From positions 1 to 43,842 of the IMG/VR virus record IMGVR_UViG_3300033571_025403: a stretch of DNA of 43,842 bases; one strand, given 5' to 3'. Of this stretch, positions 9,491 to 16,134 are shown piece by piece. Numbering within the stretch: the stretch's first letter is position 1; every line of letters begins with the position of its first letter. This stretch comes from a virus. The notes beneath the pieces were generated by a model, which had not been told where the DNA came from, did not search any database, and was given only the letters and a program-made list of their open reading frames with translations. Both the position numbers and the translations under genes were made by a program.

Positions 9491-9519
9491 TTTTTTACTT
9501 TTTATACTCTGGGGACCCA
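9481..9519. repeat. inverted repeat flanking an AT-rich core
   Basis: TGGGTCC at 9481-9487 and GGACCCA at 9513-9519 are exact inverse complements around a T-rich centre. The minus strand of that centre contains TATAAAAAG. The symmetry brackets the probable leftward promoter, so it could be an operator or a hairpin in the leader. Arms are only 7 bp. Confidence 0.35.
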
Positions 9520-9552
9520 TCGCGCGCGAAGGTGCGCGCGATGCCGCGCCCT

Positions 9553-9804
9553 TGCGACAAAATGCCGCAGGGGTACCCGGGGGGTCTGGGTGCGACAATT
9601 TGACCCACCCCCCTTGACACGCCCCGGCGTGCGGGTGCGACACAATGTCGCATTGACAACCCCGCTGCGGTACCCTGATACCACATTGTCCAGGTGCGTC
9701 AATTTGTCGCATTGACTTGCGGTACGTGGGGTCGGTAACACGTTGATGCGACAAAGTGCCACATCCCGGCAAAACCGCCCAAAATCATGCGGCAACGTGC
9801 CACA
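9553..9804. repeat. array of 17-bp imperfect palindromes TGCGRCA-N3-TGYCRCA
   Basis: Six copies begin at 9553, 9591, 9636, 9695, 9747 and 9788. The copy at 9636-9652 is a perfect inverted repeat, TGCGACA-CAA-TGTCGCA. The copy at 9591 has a degenerate right arm (TGACCCA). A related longer-spaced version, TGCGGTA-N6-TACCACA, lies at 9666-9685. Start-to-start spacings are 38, 45, 59, 52 and 41 bp. TTGAC words adjoin several copies, and C-rich CCCCCCTTGACAC is repeated at about 9608-9619 and 9805-9817. The array fills the gap between the divergent operons, so it may be a multi-site operator or an iteron-type origin. Confidence 0.75.
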
Positions 9805-9826
9805 CCCCCCTTGACACATTTTTCCA

Positions 9827-9854
9827 TTGATCGAGTCCGGGAACCGTGTATAAT
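9827..9854 (+). promoter_or_regulatory. sigma-70-like promoter for the rightward early operon
   Basis: TTGATC at 9827-9832 and TATAAT at 9849-9854 are separated by 16 bases, close to the bacterial housekeeping consensus. An exact TTGACA lies 16 bases further upstream (9811-9816) but is too far from the -10 box to pair with it. It lies immediately after the last palindrome of the array and faces the early genes. Transcription would start near 9861. Confidence 0.65.
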
Positions 9855-9861
9855 CCTAGCC

Positions 9862-9900
9862 ATGATGATGATTAATAAAACGGAGTCGATGATGATGTAA
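9862..9900 (+). other. 12-codon leader ORF MMMINKTESMMM
   Basis: Directly after the predicted early promoter, three ATG codons, then INKTES, then three ATG codons and TAA form a short symmetric reading frame. No ribosome site is visible, and a start this close to the predicted transcription start would be nearly leaderless. It may be chance from the repeated GATGATG words, or a leader peptide. Confidence 0.2.
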
Positions 9901-10065
9901 CACATACCAGACCTAGCATACATAGCGGCTAGGCGCAGCCCCGGAAAACACGACACCACTCAGGTCAACGGGCGCAAAAATAACAGGGTGGCGGCAGTCG
10001 CCGGGGCTTTCGCCTCGCCGAATAATGGGTGGATCTTTCGATCAAACCACACTGCCGAAAGTTGG

Positions 10066-10112
10066 GTGTTGCCCGAAGATCACAACACAAAATTGTAATC
10101 CTCGGGCAACAC
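10066..10112 (+). promoter_or_regulatory. leader hairpin ahead of the first early gene
   Basis: GTGTTGCCCGA at 10066-10076 is the exact inverse complement of TCGGGCAACAC at 10102-10112. Inside these, GAT/ATC and ACAA/TTGT can extend the stem. It ends 14 bases before the AAAGGAG ribosome site of the next gene. It could control translation or stabilise the early mRNA. No U-tract follows, so it is not a classic terminator. Confidence 0.6.
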
Positions 10113-10140
10113 ACACAAACCGCCCAAAGGAGCAACACCA

Positions 10141-10679
10141 TGCCTAAGAAAACACCAGTTGAAATGGTCGAACAGGGTTTCATCACGGAAAACCACTGGG
10201 ACGACACATTGCTCGGCCGCAACACATGGTTGTGGAACGAACACTTCGGCATCGAAGGCACGACAATCCGTGCCGAGAAGATCGACTTCGTGAAATACCT
10301 CATCACACGGGGCATTAACGAGTCGGTGCAAAATTCCTACCAAGCCCACGCAAAGGGCACCGGACTTGGCCCGCGCGTCGAGGCCTTCAAACGCCGCGTC
10401 GCGGACCTCATGGCCGGGCGCTACGAACGTGGCAAGTCCCGCACCGAGCGCGAAGTGGATGTCGACGATATGACCCTCAAAATGGTCATATTCGAGAGCC
10501 TCGTGACACAATACAAGATCACGAAGAAAGAGGCCGCAGCCCTCATCAAGTCCGTCGATGTCGCGGCCGCACAGGTCGCACAGCGCACCGGACTCGACGC
10601 GGAAGACATCCTCGACGATTGGAAGCAGGCCGCAACCGATCGACTCGCGGAATTGGACGAGCAACTACCCGGCGTGTGA
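10141..10679 (+). CDS. first early-operon protein, unknown function, 179 aa
   Basis: ATG 10141 follows a strong AAAGGAG ribosome site, so I prefer it to the upstream non-ATG start at 10029. The protein starts MPKKTPVEMVEQ and is hydrophilic. Its middle is basic and Arg-rich (FKRRVADLMAGRYERGKSR), followed by helical stretches and an acidic C-terminus. As the first gene after the early promoter it is a candidate for host takeover or control of early transcription. I recognise no family, so the function is unknown. Confidence 0.8.
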
Positions 10680-10687
10680 ACAGCGTT

Positions 10688-10717
10688 GTGGTGGCAAGAC
10701 CAACACCTTGCCACCAC
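10688..10717 (+). other. 11-bp perfect hairpin in early intergenic gap
   Basis: GTGGTGGCAAG at 10688-10698 pairs exactly with CTTGCCACCAC at 10707-10717 across an 8-base loop. It starts 9 bases after the stop of the preceding gene. There is no following T-run, so it is more likely an RNA stability or processing element than a factor-independent terminator. Confidence 0.55.
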
Positions 10718-10762
10718 TCCGAAGGTCACACCTTCACGACACCCAACAAGGAGACTCACCCA

Positions 10763-11068
10763 ATGCCCAATTTAGGAATTTACGACCTCGTCACAACCCG
10801 CGGAGAGATCGAGCGCCGCCTCCGCCTCCAAGCGGAGGACACAAGAACCCGCGGGGTCTTCCTCGAGCCAACCCGCTTCGAAACCCACACCATGCCCTTG
10901 CAGGTCAGCCTCAGCGGCTACCACGAAGAGCTTGGGTACATCAAGAGCGATGGGTACTTCTGCCCCGAGATCCTCAGCGAGATTTTCGAGACTTGGCGCA
11001 AACAAGGCGTCAAGCACCTCAACCTCGAGTACACAGAAGGCCAACACGTCCTCGTGTTCGGCGCCTAA
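10763..11068 (+). CDS. hypothetical early protein, 101 aa
   Basis: ATG 10763 has a ribosome site (AAGGAGA) upstream. The protein starts MPNLGIYDLVTTRGEIERRL, then has an Arg-rich helix, a middle with SLSGYHEELGYIKSDGYF, and a beta-rich end (HLNLEYTEGQHVLVFGA). It is flanked by hairpins on both sides and has no overlap with its neighbours, so it may be translated independently. I do not recognise the family. Confidence 0.75.
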   Translation: MPNLGIYDLVTTRGEIERRLRLQAEDTRTRGVFLEPTRFETHTMPLQVSLSGYHEELGYIKSDGYFCPEILSEIFETWRKQGVKHLNLEYTEGQHVLVFGA

Positions 11069-11084
11069 GTTTTCAACCCGGGAC

Positions 11085-11099
11085 GGGGGCTTTGCCCCC
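11085..11099 (+). other. GC hairpin in early intergenic gap
   Basis: GGGGGC-TTT-GCCCCC forms a 6-bp stem with a three-base loop in the 54-base gap between two early genes. The next gene's GGAGCAACACC ribosome-site context follows closely and repeats the one before 10141. No U-tract is present. Confidence 0.4.
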
Positions 11100-11122
11100 T
11101 CCCTCACAACCGGAGCAACACC

Positions 11123-11491
11123 ATGCGAAGTGCATTCCTTTTGCAAGACTACCAGTACGATCCAGTCCGCGCCTCGCGCGTGCGTGAAGATGCCAACGTG
11201 ATCTTCGATTCCGAGGGCACCAACATCAAGCCCGAGACTCGCGACGCCCTCTACGAAGTCCTCCGCACCCATGACCCGATGCTCCCCTACCCCCTTTGCT
11301 TCGGGTTCGGGGCCTCACTCTACCCCGGAAACTTCGAGTTACTTTTCTCCCAAGAGTACTCCTTCCTCTCCAACCTCAGCAGGAAGTACAAGGAACTCGA
11401 CCGGAACCTCCCATTCGCAAGCCGCCCAACCCTCACCCTCTACTGGGTCACGGAGCACGGCTTCCTCTCTGTGTTTGGTGAAGGAGCGTGA
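11123..11491 (+). CDS. hypothetical early protein, 122 aa
   Basis: ATG 11123 follows GGAGCAACACC, the same ribosome-site context as at 10141. The protein starts MRSAFLLQDYQYDPVRASRV, has an acidic middle, and ends with aromatic beta-type stretches (TLTLYWVTEHGFLSVFGEG). It overlaps the next small gene through GTGA, suggesting coupling. No known motif is recognised. Confidence 0.75.
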   Translation: MRSAFLLQDYQYDPVRASRVREDANVIFDSEGTNIKPETRDALYEVLRTHDPMLPYPLCFGFGASLYPGNFELLFSQEYSFLSNLSRKYKELDRNLPFASRPTLTLYWVTEHGFLSVFGEGA

Positions 11492-11658
11492 AGTGGGCCA
11501 AGAGCAAAACCAAGACTCCAAGCGCGGGGGGAGATTTTCCCCCCGCCCCACCTTCCCGCTCACCCAGCTCCTCTCCTTCGAGGCTCTGGATCATCCCCCT
11601 CATCTTATTCGCCATCTACCTCGTACTCAGATGGATGAGTGGACCATCGAGGGACTGA
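11488..11658 (+). CDS. small single-span membrane protein, 56 aa
   Basis: GTG 11488 overlaps the preceding stop as GTGA, and the upstream AAGGAG is well placed. The first half is basic, then Pro/Ser rich. A hydrophobic segment LWIIPLILFAIYLVLRW at about residues 33-49 should span the membrane, and the protein ends GPSRD shortly after. A small early phage membrane protein could act in superinfection exclusion or host membrane modification. The role is inferred only from the membrane segment and location. Confidence 0.6.
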   Translation: MKWAKSKTKTPSAGGDFPPAPPSRSPSSSPSRLWIIPLILFAIYLVLRWMSGPSRD

Positions 11659-11678
11659 GCTTCCTCCCGGGACAAAGT

Positions 11679-11702
11679 CCCCCTTGACTCAAGGGGTGTT
11701 TT
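11679..11702 (+). terminator. possible factor-independent terminator
   Basis: CCCCTT and AAGGGG (within CCCCTTGA-C-TCAAGGGG, a near-perfect palindrome at 11680-11696) are followed by TGTTTT. The stem is 6-8 bp. The T-tract is short and interrupted, so termination may be weak. The AAGGGG arm may also be the ribosome site of the next gene. Confidence 0.4.
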
Positions 11703-11928
11703 GGGTCATTTCGCTCTCATGACCCAGAGCACCCTCTCCCTCCTCCAATCCCGCCACAGAGCTTTTGCAGAAGGGGTAGCGAAGAGCCCCCCGGAACTCT
11801 CCCTTCCCCTCCTCCAAAAACTCTGCCAAGACCTCAACCTTGAACTCGAAGTCGCCCAGCGACTCCTTCTCTCCAAAACCTTTCAAGCCCTCGTCCACGC
11901 CATCCAAGAGAAGAACAAAACACCTTGA
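11701..11928 (+). CDS. small hypothetical protein, 69-75 aa
   Basis: Start is uncertain: TTG 11701 has AAGGGG four bases upstream, whereas ATG 11719 has no ribosome site. The protein is strongly helical and Leu-rich (LSLPLLQKLCQDLNLELEVAQRLLLSK). The stop overlaps the next start as TTGA. No recognised family. The pairing with the nuclease-like gene downstream hints at a functional link, perhaps a small regulator or partner, but nothing in the sequence shows this. Confidence 0.55.
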   Translation: MGHFALMTQSTLSLLQSRHRAFAEGVAKSPPELSLPLLQKLCQDLNLELEVAQRLLLSKTFQALVHAIQEKNKTP

Positions 11929-12488
11929 GAGAAGAAGAAATCAAGAAAAAATTCCCCTCCTCATTCCTCTGGAAGAAGGAATGGATTCGCGAATCCAACT
12001 ACAAACCTCCCACCGAGGCCTGGAGACCCAAGGCCTCACAGCGCCAAGGCCTGCGTTTTGAAAACTCAGTCGGGAAGATCCTCTTCAAGCTCGCCCAGAA
12101 GCAGAGCTTCTCCTACCACTTCCAAAAGGCCTTCCTGAGCCCCGAAGGGACAAGAATCCCGGATCACTTCTGGCTTCCAGCCGGGCCAGAGGCCCCACTT
12201 TTCGGCTTCGTCTTCGAAACAAAGCTCACATGGAAACCCTCGGCAGAGAAACAAGTTCTCTCCTACGCCTCCCTCCTCTCCTCCTTCTTCGAGGTTCCCT
12301 TCTGCGCCATAGTGATTGCAAAAAACCTCACCCCCGGGACGCCCAAGGCGTCCCTTCTCCCCTCCTTCCACTCCCTCCCCTCCCTCTCCTCTGAGGGTCC
12401 GTGGACCCTCCACGCGATGTGGCCAGAACATACCCTCCGGGAACTCGAGGAAGGGGAGATTCCCACCCCGAGTCTTGAGACGAACTAG
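11925..12488 (+). CDS. probable PD-(D/E)XK nuclease, 187 aa
   Basis: TTG 11925 overlaps the previous stop. The sequence shows the order expected of a PD-(D/E)XK fold: an acidic residue E46 in a helix (RFENSVGKILF), IPDHFWLP with D80, then GFVFETKLTW giving E98-x-K100, and Q110 in SAEKQVLSYASLL. These fit the metal-binding acidic residues and catalytic Lys of this superfamily. Proteins of this kind cut or resect DNA, so host DNA degradation, recombination or defence are all possible. Family match is by motif spacing only. Confidence 0.6.
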   Translation: MREEEIKKKFPSSFLWKKEWIRESNYKPPTEAWRPKASQRQGLRFENSVGKILFKLAQKQSFSYHFQKAFLSPEGTRIPDHFWLPAGPEAPLFGFVFETKLTWKPSAEKQVLSYASLLSSFFEVPFCAIVIAKNLTPGTPKASLLPSFHSLPSLSSEGPWTLHAMWPEHTLRELEEGEIPTPSLETN

Positions 12489-12497
12489 GGGATTTGG

Positions 12498-12777
12498 GTG
12501 GGATTTTTCCATTGTTTCTAATTTTCCCTAGTTTGCTCTAGTTTGATCTGATTGCCTAGTGTGGCGAAAACCACGGGGGAGCGGTGGGGGTGTGTCCCCC
12601 GTGCCACACCCCGGGAGGGGGAGGGTAGTAGTATTAAAAAAAAAAAAAAAAAAATAATTAATCTAACATTACTCCCACACCCCCTGTCTCCCTCCCGCCA
12701 CACCCCCCACCCACCACCCCCACTTTCCAATCACTAGCCAATCAGATCAAACTAGATCAAATCAGATAAAATCCCAC
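12498..12777. repeat. 280-bp nested inverted repeat with 19-A tract
   Basis: The arms 12537-12561 and 12732-12756 are 25 bp long and inverse complements with one mismatch. Outer 10-bp arms GTGGGATTTT (12498-12507) and AAAATCCCAC (12768-12777) also pair. Inside, a G-rich left part faces a C-rich right part and can pair imperfectly. Near the centre are 19 consecutive A residues at 12636-12654. No convincing gene lies here. It could be a replication origin, a structured RNA, or a small mobile element with terminal inverted repeats. Confidence 0.75.
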
Positions 12778-12827
12778 AATGCCCAAACCAGCCCAACTAC
12801 AAAAAAACATCCCAACCTTCCCCATTC

Positions 12828-12875
12828 CTTGTCGATTTTCGTTGCAAGCCTTCAAAATTCATGCAATGATTGAAA
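12828..12875 (+). promoter_or_regulatory. CTTGTCGATTTT ... CATGC promoter-like element, copy 1
   Basis: CTTGTCGATTTT starts at 12828 and CATGC at 12860, an offset of 32 bases. The same two words with exactly the same offset occur at 16686 and 16718. TTGTCG could be a -35 box, but a clear -10 box at standard spacing is not seen. It precedes the gene at 12913. Confidence 0.4.
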
Positions 12876-12912
12876 AATTAATCCACCACCTCCTCCCACG
12901 AAAGCCACCACC

Positions 12913-13461
12913 TTGAACATTTTCATCCTCGACCCCGGCCCGCGGCAGGCCGCTGCCGACCTCCACGACCCCCACGTTGTGAAGATGGTGCTCGAAAGCG
13001 CCCAACTTCTCTCCACCGCCCAGATCCTTCTCTCCCCAAGCCCACAAAGCGGCCTTTACAAGCCCACCCACGTAAATCACCCCTGCGCAAAGTGGACCCG
13101 GGAGAGCCCCGAGAACTACTCCTGGCTCTTTTCCCATCTCGAAGGCCTCCTCACCGCTTACACCCTCAGATTCAAAAAGACCCATAAGGTTGAATCCTCC
13201 GGTCTTTTCGACAAGCTCTCCCGCATCCCCGAGGGAGAGTTTCCAAGTTCTTCCCCTACCCCCTTCGCCCAAGCCATGCCGGAAGAGTTCAAGCACGACT
13301 TCGACGCCGTGAGCGCCTACCGCGCCTACTACCGAACAACCAAGGCCTTCACCAAAAGCGGAAAGTTTATGGCTCGGTACTCTCCCCCGGCCACGCCACC
13401 GAAGTGGTGGTACGATTACAACGAGACATTCTACCCCTACCTCAAAGGAGCCAAGAAGTGA
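12913..13461 (+). CDS. conserved phage protein of unknown function, 182 aa
   Basis: TTG 12913 is the probable start; no ribosome site stands out. The sequence MNIFILDPGPRQAAADLHD, then HVVKMVLESAQLLSTAQ, then YKPTHVNHPCAKW and TPFAQAMPEEFK matches a family I know from many phages, always of unknown function. The conserved His, Cys and Trp residues (HVVKM, HPCAKW, WLF) suggest an enzyme or metal-binding protein. Length is normal for the family. It overlaps the following gene by four bases (GTGA). Confidence 0.8.
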   Translation: MNIFILDPGPRQAAADLHDPHVVKMVLESAQLLSTAQILLSPSPQSGLYKPTHVNHPCAKWTRESPENYSWLFSHLEGLLTAYTLRFKKTHKVESSGLFDKLSRIPEGEFPSSSPTPFAQAMPEEFKHDFDAVSAYRAYYRTTKAFTKSGKFMARYSPPATPPKWWYDYNETFYPYLKGAKK

Positions 13462-13928
13462 CACTCGATGAACTGATGAAGGTTTACGACAAGGCTGCGA
13501 GCAATGGAACAAACCGCCGCGCAGGCATCCGCGCCGTTGTTGAGGCGCTGCGGGATGAGATGCGGCAGGAGTGCTATAACATTGAGGTCGATTATTTCCT
13601 GAAAGAAATCCTCGCCAGCGATGGCGTGGACAAGGCGGCGGGTGGCTCTACCCGTGAGGATGAGACGGGCGTTGTGGTTCCGCCTGTGCAAACACCCGCC
13701 GCCGCCTTTTCCCACCGCCCCGGATGCCCTGCACTAGTCGTTTACGAGTGTACGTGCAGCCATCACGCACCCGCCGCCGCTCCTGTGTGTGAGTGGAAGG
13801 GCTGGGCAACTAGGTTCCCGATGGCTGAATGTAACCCATCCGCAACCTACGTCCACCGCGACTACCGGGACGGCGATATGTGCCCGCTTTGTGGCAAGCA
13901 AATCAAGTTCAAGGAGGACAGCGAATGA
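13458..13928 (+). CDS. putative zinc-ribbon protein, 156 aa
   Basis: GTG 13458 overlaps the upstream stop and has AAAGGAG before it. The first half is helical and charged. The second half has CTCSHH, then CEWKGWATRF, then CPLCGKQ near the C-terminus, so several Cys/His pairs could bind zinc. This is compatible with a small nucleic-acid-binding or protein-interaction module, but I do not recognise the family. Its base use resembles that of the following small genes, and the run is tightly coupled. Confidence 0.65.
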   Translation: MTLDELMKVYDKAASNGTNRRAGIRAVVEALRDEMRQECYNIEVDYFLKEILASDGVDKAAGGSTREDETGVVVPPVQTPAAAFSHRPGCPALVVYECTCSHHAPAAAPVCEWKGWATRFPMAECNPSATYVHRDYRDGDMCPLCGKQIKFKEDSE

Positions 13929-14251
13929 GCAGTGACATCGTGAAGCGACTGCTTGAGCGTGGCGGGTACTTCCCGACGATAGAACGTGAAGCCGCCGACC
14001 GCATTGAAGCCCTTGAGGCAGAGGTGACGAAGGCAAGGGGGATTGCCGCAGAGCTTAACTCTGGCTGGGCAGAGAGCGAAGAAATTTCGCGCAAGAACTA
14101 CGCCGCGTGGAAGGAAGCAGAAGCACGCGCGGAGCGGCTGCGTGTGGCGCTGGAGGATATCAAGCGACTGTCCCGCCACCGCCTGACGGACAAGTGTGAC
14201 GCAATCAATCAGCGTGCCTGCAAGGCACTTGAGGAGGAGGATAAGGAATGA
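13925..14251 (+). CDS. coiled-coil early protein, 108 aa
   Basis: ATG 13925 overlaps the previous stop (ATGA). The protein begins SSDIVKRLLERGGYF and is followed by a long charged helix (REAADRIEALEAEVTKARG, ISRKNYAAWKEAEARAERLR), typical of small phage proteins with coiled coils. It ends in an acidic EEEDKE tail. It lies in a run of overlapping small genes. Role unknown; oligomerisation is likely from the coiled-coil prediction by eye. Confidence 0.7.
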   Translation: MSSDIVKRLLERGGYFPTIEREAADRIEALEAEVTKARGIAAELNSGWAESEEISRKNYAAWKEAEARAERLRVALEDIKRLSRHRLTDKCDAINQRACKALEEEDKE

Positions 14252-14448
14252 CCCTCATTCGGAAGAAAATTTACCCCGAGAGCACGGGCATCCCGCCCGC
14301 TCCCAAGCCCAAACCGGAGATCAAAATAAGACCTTCGGACCCCGATAGCAAGTTCTCCGTCCCGCTCGGCCGGATGCCCACCTCTTACACCTACGGTGAT
14401 AGCTTTCCCACCTGCTGGCTACACCACGTTCAAAAGCAGGTCTTTTAA
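14248..14448 (+). CDS. small Pro-rich hypothetical protein, 66 aa
   Basis: ATG 14248 overlaps the previous stop as ATGA and has GGAGGATAAGG upstream. The 66-residue protein is basic and Pro/Lys rich in its first half (GIPPAPKPKPEIKIRPS) and ends with an aromatic segment (SYTYGDSFPTCWLHH). There is no transmembrane segment. Coupled translation is the main support for it being real. No family recognised. Confidence 0.6.
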   Translation: MTLIRKKIYPESTGIPPAPKPKPEIKIRPSDPDSKFSVPLGRMPTSYTYGDSFPTCWLHHVQKQVF

Positions 14449-14455
14449 AGGAACC

Positions 14456-14791
14456 ATGAAGATGAAAGTATCAGCCCTCATTGCCCTCCTCGCGAACTAC
14501 AGGCCAGACGTTGAAGTCACGGGGATAGAACACCTCTGCATCTCCGCCCCGATCGTGGACTCCGCCGGAGGCGGAGAAGGCCGCGGGAAGGCCCCAACAA
14601 GGAAAATCAATCACTTTTTGAAGGGGGAAAAGCGCAAGGCCGCTGCCACCGCACCGGGACCGGCTTCCGAGGTCGCGGAACGCTTTCACACCACCCCGGA
14701 GTACATCATGCTTCTCCGCAAGCAGGTCCTCAACGGCACCTTCCGGGAGCGGACCCTTGAACTCAAGGCGAAGCAAGAGACTCTCATCTGA
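14456..14791 (+). CDS. hypothetical protein, 111 aa
   Basis: ATG 14456 follows AAAGGAACC. The N-terminus MKMKVSALIALLANYRPDVEVTG has the pattern of a short helix then a strand, common in small phage proteins. A basic linker (TRKINHFLKGEKRKAAA) follows. A helical end contains SEVAERFHTTPEYIMLLRKQVLNG, which could be a small DNA-binding helix pair. Function not recognised. Confidence 0.65.
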   Translation: MKMKVSALIALLANYRPDVEVTGIEHLCISAPIVDSAGGGEGRGKAPTRKINHFLKGEKRKAAATAPGPASEVAERFHTTPEYIMLLRKQVLNGTFRERTLELKAKQETLI

Positions 14792-14802
14792 GTTTGCGTT
14801 CG

Positions 14803-14846
14803 AGTTTGTATATACATTTTTCACCGAAAACCCAAGGAGCCTTCCA
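14803..14846 (+). promoter_or_regulatory. GTATATAC element and leader, copy ahead of 14847
   Basis: GAGTTTGTATATACATTTTT at 14802-14821 is repeated identically before 27671. GTATATAC is at 14808-14815, and a conserved TTTTTC then CCGAAAACCC downstream also resembles the leaders at 9469 and 27630. It starts a new run of genes and ends in a ribosome site, AAGGAG. Promoter or operator function is inferred from recurrence. Confidence 0.5.
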
Positions 14847-15335
14847 ATGACCTTTTCTCTTTCTCCCCTCGAAGACCTCATCCCGATTGTGGAACTCGAG
14901 GCCCCAACCGAAACCCCAGAAGTAGCCCAAATCCACTTCACCCCCGAGGATCTCTTCCGCACCGTCGCAAGTCATCTCTTCCGCCAAGGCTGCCAATCCA
15001 CCCGCAAAATTAACCCCAACGAGTGCCTCTACCGCGGACCCGAGGGGCGCAAGTGCGCCGTGGGTTTCCTCATCCCAGACTCCTCCTACTCCCCCGCAAT
15101 GGAAGGCCGCGGCCTCGATTCCCTCATCGAGGACTTCGGGGGAGTCCTCCCCCAAGCTATTCTTGACAACTCATCCCTTCTCCACCGCCTCCAACAACTC
15201 CACGACTCTTACACCTCCTCTTCCTCCCTCACCTTCCGCGAGCACCTGCTCTACGAACTCAGCATCCTCGCCGTGGAGCAAAAGTTTCAAACGAGGGTCA
15301 TCCGAGAATACTTCTTGGCAACCAAGAACTCCTAG
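14847..15335 (+). CDS. conserved phage protein of unknown function, 162 aa
   Basis: ATG 14847 lies after an AAGGAG ribosome site. The central motif CLYRGPEGRKCAVGFLIPD with nearby YSPAMEGRG matches a conserved phage protein family of unknown function, where a Cys-Tyr-Arg-Gly and Lys-Cys-Ala-Val-Gly core is typical. It may be a DNA-associated or virion-nonessential early protein. The element just upstream suggests it is transcribed from its own promoter. Confidence 0.75.
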   Translation: MTFSLSPLEDLIPIVELEAPTETPEVAQIHFTPEDLFRTVASHLFRQGCQSTRKINPNECLYRGPEGRKCAVGFLIPDSSYSPAMEGRGLDSLIEDFGGVLPQAILDNSSLLHRLQQLHDSYTSSSSLTFREHLLYELSILAVEQKFQTRVIREYFLATKNS

Positions 15336-15365
15336 CCCCCACCCTAACCTCAAGGATCTTTTCCT

Positions 15366-15689
15366 GTGCCGAAGAAACTCAATCCCCATCGGGTTGCCTG
15401 GGCCAGAGACCTTTGGGAACGTGCTGCGGAGACCCCCAAAGGTCTCCGCATTCACTACCCGACAAGAGGCTCCGCCCAAGCCGCAAGATTCAACTTCTAC
15501 ACCGCAAGAAACATCAACAGGGAAGAGATGAAAGAATTCTACGAGGAGGGAAGCCCCGAGTGGGGCTCGTCCCCTTGGGACCCCTTCCGCCTCACCATCG
15601 AACTCGACCCCGTAGCCAACGACTGGGTCCTCTCCATCACAAGACACTCCGACAGCCCCCACTCCCACCTTTCCATCGAGGAACTTTGA
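15366..15689 (+). CDS. hypothetical protein, 107 aa
   Basis: GTG 15366 follows AAGGATCTTTTCCT, which supplies a spaced ribosome site. The protein starts PKKLNPHRVAWARDLWERA, has basic, aromatic-rich segments, and ends ITRHSDSPHSHLSIEEL. It is closely linked with the following gene. No family recognised; its composition resembles small soluble early proteins. Confidence 0.55.
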   Translation: MPKKLNPHRVAWARDLWERAAETPKGLRIHYPTRGSAQAARFNFYTARNINREEMKEFYEEGSPEWGSSPWDPFRLTIELDPVANDWVLSITRHSDSPHSHLSIEEL

Positions 15690-15690
15690 G

Positions 15691-16134
15691 ATGGAAAGGA
15701 AACCCAGAAATGACGCACGGGAACTCGAGACCAAGTTCTCCCTCCTCGGCCTCACCCCACACCTTCCCTCCCTCCGCCTTTCCCACTCAACCAAGGAAGC
15801 CATCATGGCCTTCCGTCCGGGGCTCTGGGGCCTTCAAATCTGGATTTCCGGCAAGGACTTCACCCTCCTCGACGAGAGGGGGTTTCTCTGCAAAGTCGAT
15901 CAAGCCCACCTCGCGCTCGCCCTTGTCACCTTCGAATCAACCGAGGGTCCAGGGGCTTGCCGCGAGGTCTTGGGGCGAGAGGCCCTTCCGCCCTCCTCCG
16001 GGGTGAGAGTCCTCACCTCCAAATTCAACCCGAAGGCGAAGGTCCCAGCCGTGGCACCCGAACCGGTTCCGAGGCCCCTTCGCCGCCGCAAGCTTTCTTC
16101 TTCCGACTTCGCAAATCTCTTGAAGGATCTTTAG
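15691..16134 (+). CDS. hypothetical protein, 147 aa
   Basis: ATG 15691 begins one base after the preceding stop. The protein has a central region with GLWGLQIWISGKDFTLLDERG and a basic C-terminus (RPLRRRKLSSSDFANLLKDL). Its last codons contain AAGGATCTTT, which can act as the ribosome site of the next gene. I see no known domain. Confidence 0.6.
   Translation: MERKPRNDARELETKFSLLGLTPHLPSLRLSHSTKEAIMAFRPGLWGLQIWISGKDFTLLDERGFLCKVDQAHLALALVTFESTEGPGACREVLGREALPPSSGVRVLTSKFNPKAKVPAVAPEPVPRPLRRRKLSSSDFANLLKDL

Noticed and set aside
9811-9854. TTGACA 9811 paired with TATAAT 9849 as a promoter
   Set aside because: The 32-base spacing is too long; TTGATC at 9827 gives 16 bases.
12518-12730. Small ORFs on both strands in the 280-bp inverted repeat
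   Set aside because: They are built from the A/T run and C-rich repeat arms and have poly-Lys or poly-Phe segments.
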